Source of the DNA: Plazaster borealis
Taxonomy: Eukaryota > Echinodermata > Asteroidea > Forcipulatida > Labidiasteridae
Length of the DNA: 64,000 nt
Reading direction: 5' to 3'
Assembly: GCA_021014325.1 (NCBI GenBank)
Contig: CM037476.1
Span: 18,450,827 to 18,514,826, forward strand
In this document: piece by piece, positions 62,847 to 64,000 of the stretch
Numbering within the stretch: position 1 is the first letter of the stretch
Layout: each line of letters starts with the position of its first letter
The notes under the pieces: generated by a model
Databases searched by the model: none
What the model saw: only the letters and a program-made list of their open reading frames with translations
What the model was told of the DNA's origin: nothing
Position numbers and translations under genes: made by a program

Positions 62847-63352
62847 TTGTCTTGCTTCAAAATCATTTTGCTTGCCTGGAAAGCTATGAATGATAGGGCT
62901 CCTCCCTATCTCAAAGAAATTCTCTCACCATATACGCCAACTCGCAATCTTCGCTCAACAAACCAACTTCTTTTAACTGTCCCTAAAACAACCACTTCCA
63001 ACGGCGTTCGCGCATTTTCTGTATCTGCACCCACATTCTGGAACTCTCTTCCTTTACATATCCGAGCTACAAAGTCTCTGGACATTTTCAAAACAAACTA
63101 AAAACTCACCTATTCAATATTTCTTATGATTGACTTTCTGTTTGTTATTTTTTACCACTTGTTTTTGCCGACACGTTTATGTAAATTTGTTTTATTCAAT
63201 GTGCTCTTATTTCTTTCTAAGCTACGTAATTTGTAATCTTTTTTGTTACTCTCTCTGTTTTTTATTTGGTTTTATGCGCCTCGGAATAAGTTTAGTCTTA
63301 GATAGATGGCGCTTTACAAGTTTTTAATTATTATTATTATTATTATTATTGC
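62847..63352 (+). pseudogene. 5'-truncated LINE: reverse-transcriptase C-terminus, 3' UTR and (ATT)n tail
   Basis: One frame reads LLAWKAMNDRAPPYLKEILS... and GVRAFSVSAPTFWNSLPLHI RATKSLDIFKTN, the CR1/L2-type ORF2 C-terminus. A one-base shift at about 63100 moves the usual final residues to another frame. The 3' UTR ends TGGCGCTTTACAAG with (ATT)n at 63328-63350. It begins five bases after the exon-16 donor. Confidence 0.88.
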
Positions 63353-63382
63353 TTGCATTCACTTACAGACAATGAAAATAAA

Positions 63383-63600
63383 GACTCGGGGCTTTAATTT
63401 TGAGGTAAAATCCACAAGATCGCAGGGCTTGAAGCTCAAAATTGTAGAGGACCGGAATTTAGTTTATAAGAAGCACTGAGAGAAGATCTATTTCATATGT
63501 CTTATGGGTACACTTTGATACTCAGCAGAATTGAAAGATATTATTTATCAGACTTATAGCCAACCATTTTTTACAAGTGGTTGGGCAGTTGATAGTAGCT
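63383..63600. mobile_element. hAT-like MITE fragment
   Basis: TTTGAGGTAAAATCCACAAG and GGGCTTGAAGCTCAAAATTG match the reverse of 53980-54120. The right part is lost. Confidence 0.6.
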
Positions 63601-63966
63601 CCCCTCGATATTAGAAGTTGCCAAACTAGTTCCCCGAGGCCATATGTAGGAAAATCTTTAAACTGTTGTGTTTTGTAGGCCTAAATTTTAAATTTCTGTT
63701 ACATCCACATGCTCCGTTTCTCGTAGGATCAAATTGCATGCAACGCTCAATGGTTGCGCGTACGAGCACGTGTTAATAGATTTTACATTGATTACAGGTA
63801 TATATTGATTGCGTTGCACGCAAGCTATTGCGCCAACACACGTATGGCTATGAGTGCCGATTGCGCATTCACAGCTCCAGTTATCAGCTGTTTAAAACCG
63901 GTCTTAGACGGTCATGTGACCCAATAGGATGGCCTAAAGTAACTTGGGTATTTATGAATATACAAC

Positions 63967-64000
63967 AGAGCTGCCAACTCTCTGATTCTGCAGAAAGTTC
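63967..64000. mobile_element. Left end of a hAT-like element, cut by the window edge
   Basis: CAGAGCTGCCAACTCTCTGA is the same terminal sequence as the element at 43064. Confidence 0.5.

Noticed and set aside
63361..63404. Possible BLTP1 exon 17 (TTACAG then 12 in-frame codons to GAGGTAAAA)
   Set aside because: Phase and splice sites fit, but the peptide does not resemble the expected region and the DNA overlaps a hAT-like MITE also found at 53450-54120.
1..64000. CRISPR arrays, bacterial operons or riboswitches
   Set aside because: None is present. The tandem repeats lack regular short repeat-spacer structure, and gene architecture is eukaryotic throughout.

Overview
This is a eukaryotic, AT-rich, intron- and repeat-rich segment. 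TTAGGG-type telomeric repeats, tRNA-derived SINEs, dense families of small inverted-repeat (MITE-like) elements, a Ty3/gypsy-type LTR retrotransposon and animal-type genes with long introns point to a marine invertebrate. A deuterostome such as an echinoderm is my best guess, but that is an inference from repeat style and not proven. No bacterial gene, operon or CRISPR array is present.

Layout. 1-4346: a foldback element (541-1375), an interstitial array of (CCCTAA)n telomeric repeats (about 1431-2245), a tRNA-derived SINE and small inverted-repeat elements. 4347-11651 (+): a complete seven-exon gene for a 355-residue JmjC/cupin-8 Fe(II)/2-oxoglutarate oxygenase. All splice sites are GT-AG, phases agree, and the HxD...H triad is intact. 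11652-25555: 14 kb without a recognisable gene, holding MITEs, LINE 3' ends, tandem repeats and microsatellites. 25560-35488 (-): one Ty3/gypsy-type LTR retrotransposon, 9,929 bp, with two 1,126-bp LTRs that differ at one position I could find, a CTAC target-site duplication, a tRNA-Leu-type primer site, gag, protease, RT, RNase H and integrase, an extra 3' reading frame with two C2H2 zinc fingers, and a leader reading frame with a predicted membrane segment. 35493-40334: intergenic, with a large foldback element and more MITEs. 40335 to the right edge (+): the first 16 coding exons (773 codons) of BLTP1 (KIAA1109/tweek), a bridge-like lipid-transfer protein; the gene continues beyond the window. 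Its introns hold SINEs, hAT-like and pogo-like non-autonomous elements, LINE 3' ends and three hammerhead-ribozyme-like motifs.

The two host genes lie on the same strand about 28.7 kb apart and have no evident functional link. Most sequence between and inside them consists of non-autonomous mobile elements, often nested. The most unusual features are the retrotransposon's extra reading frames, the hammerhead-like motifs, the telomeric array 2 kb upstream of a gene, and the repeated splice donor inside the JmjC gene.
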